A stretch of DNA of 6,404 nt from Spirochaetaceae bacterium (GTDB taxonomy: Bacteria; Spirochaetota; Spirochaetia; Treponematales; Breznakiellaceae): assembly GCA_031284295.1 (NCBI GenBank), contig JAITAE010000143.1:1-6404 (forward strand), written 5' to 3'. Made by a program: the position numbers and the translations under genes. The stretch's first letter is position 1; each line of letters begins with the position of its first letter. This document shows, piece after piece, positions 5,959 to 6,404 of the stretch. The notes under the pieces are model-generated. The model worked only from the letters and a program-made list of their open reading frames with translations, was not told the DNA's origin and did not search any database.

Positions 5959-6105
5959 TAGGGTAACACTGATTGACTTGAGGCCAATCATCGTTACCCT
6001 ATGTATTTGCTCATTTCATTGCGCAAATACCACATTAAAGTAGCACTGGAGATAACCGCGAAACGGTTATCTAAACGTTCGGTTGCGTTTTTCAATGCTT
6101 CCCTA
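5959..6105. mobile_element. MITE-like inverted-repeat element, about 147 bp, TA ends
   Basis: The left end is TAGGGTAACACTGATT. The right end, read on the other strand, is TAGGGAAGCATTGA. They agree at most positions and both sit on a TA dinucleotide, as expected for elements that target TA (the IS630/Tc1-mariner type, named only by analogy). No transposase is encoded. Inside are hairpins: 5959-5967 with 5993-6001 (9 bp, TAGGGTAAC) plus 5970-5975 with 5985-5990 (6 bp); 6003-6010 with 6023-6030 (8 bp, GTATTTGC); 6050-6058 with 6064-6072 (9 bp); and 6073-6077 with 6086-6090 (5 bp). The first hairpin alone (5959-6001) is bounded by TA on both sides and could be a complete 43-bp unit nested in or next to the larger one. 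Confidence 0.6.
6050..6072. repeat. AGATAACCG/CGGTTATCT hairpin in the leader region
   Basis: A 9-bp perfect stem (6050-6058 with 6064-6072) encloses the loop CGAAA. It stands about 47 nt before the iron-sulfur gene start. A related stem-loop is at 276-294. It has no T-tract, so it is not a terminator. It is best explained as part of the small inverted-repeat element. Confidence 0.55.
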
Positions 6106-6112
6106 AAGGAGG
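6106..6112 (+). promoter_or_regulatory. Strong Shine-Dalgarno of the SdhB/FrdB-like gene
   Basis: AAGGAGG is followed by six bases and then ATG (6119-6121), which is ideal spacing and fixes the start. It begins one base after the repeat terminus ending at 6105, so the element abuts the ribosome binding site. I see no convincing plus-strand promoter between 5950 and 6105. Confidence 0.8.
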
Positions 6113-6118
6113 AGCAAG

Positions 6119-6404
6119 ATGACGAAATCACTCAAAATTCTGAGATATAACAGGTCTGAAAAATGTTCATACTGGCAGAGCTTTACTTATGAGACTGAAA
6201 ATGAGATAATAGCCACGGCGCTAAAAGAATTAAACCAGCATGAAAACCTGATGGATGCAGATGGAAAAGCGCGCCACCAATAAACTGGGAGTGCAGTTGT
6301 CTTCAGAAAAAATGCGGCGCCTGCGCAATGCTCATAAATAACACTCCGGCCCTGGCTTGCGATACAAAACTACATAATGACGCCAGAAAAGTTATAGAGT
6401 TGGC
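6119..6404 (+). pseudogene. frdB: Succinate dehydrogenase/fumarate reductase iron-sulfur subunit, frameshifted and cut by window end
   Basis: The first frame (6119-6283) gives 54 aa ending in a TAA at 6281, with LKILRYNRSEKCSYWQSFTY near the N-terminus, typical of the iron-sulfur subunit of this complex. From 6280 the -1 frame continues seamlessly with INWECSCLQKKCGACAML and then INNTPALACDTKL. This is the plant-type 2Fe-2S site with C-x4-C-x2-C-x11-C spacing. Losing one A from an original CAAATAAAC would explain the break. No slippery heptamer is present, so programmed frameshifting is unlikely. It may be a true pseudogene or a single-base sequence error. The 4Fe-4S/3Fe-4S C-terminal half would lie beyond 6404. 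In this family the subunit normally acts with the flavoprotein, often encoded upstream, but here the upstream gene points the other way. The choice between SdhB and FrdB cannot be made from this fragment. Confidence 0.8.

Noticed and set aside
6275..6284. Programmed -1 frameshift in the iron-sulfur gene
   Set aside because: CACCAATAA does not fit the X-XXY-YYZ slippery pattern, and this protein family is not known to use frameshifting.

Overview
This window most likely comes from a host-associated spirochete of the Treponema group. That placement is an inference. It rests on the style of the proteins: a tandem pair of Maf/DUF115-type proteins next to an acidic repeat protein whose ends look treponemal. 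It also rests on the mid-range base composition and on a family of short intergenic repeats. No rRNA or tRNA gene is present to confirm it.

Layout. Positions 1-687 hold no convincing gene. They are a mosaic of hairpins and short repeats, including a back-to-back junction of two repeat termini (34-67), two tandem hairpin-plus-U-tract terminators reading leftward (181-218 and 225-265), a 12-bp inverted repeat (407-473) and a T8...G4...G4...G14 tract (639-671). Positions 688-5877 are filled by four minus-strand genes packed end to end. In order of transcription they are an acidic repeat protein (565 aa), a 108-aa unknown protein, and two paralogous Maf/MptE-like (DUF115) proteins (485 aa and 570 aa). 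The junctions are a 1-nt overlap (TAATG), a 3-nt gap and an 8-nt overlap (ATGGATAA). With a good promoter (5920-5949) and Shine-Dalgarno in front and tandem terminators behind, this reads as one complete transcription unit. Positions 5959-6105 hold a small non-coding inverted-repeat element with TA ends. Immediately to its right, on the plus strand, is the 5' part of an SdhB/FrdB-type iron-sulfur subunit gene. It has an ideal ribosome binding site but is frameshifted after 54 codons and then runs off the window.

How the genes may work together. The two DUF115 proteins belong to the superfamily that contains the flagellin glycosylation factor Maf and the archaeal pterin pyrophosphokinase MptE. 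In a spirochete the most natural guess is transfer of a nonulosonic-acid-like sugar to flagellin or another surface protein. The acidic repeat protein has conserved-looking ends, a low-complexity middle and a four-heptad coiled coil, so it looks like a scaffold or adaptor. Its strict co-transcription with the Maf-like pair suggests a dedicated partner. That functional link is inference from gene order only.

The most interesting points are the scaffold + small protein + double Maf-like operon, the TA-ended repeat family found at both ends of the window, and the frameshifted iron-sulfur gene whose upstream region ends exactly at a repeat terminus.
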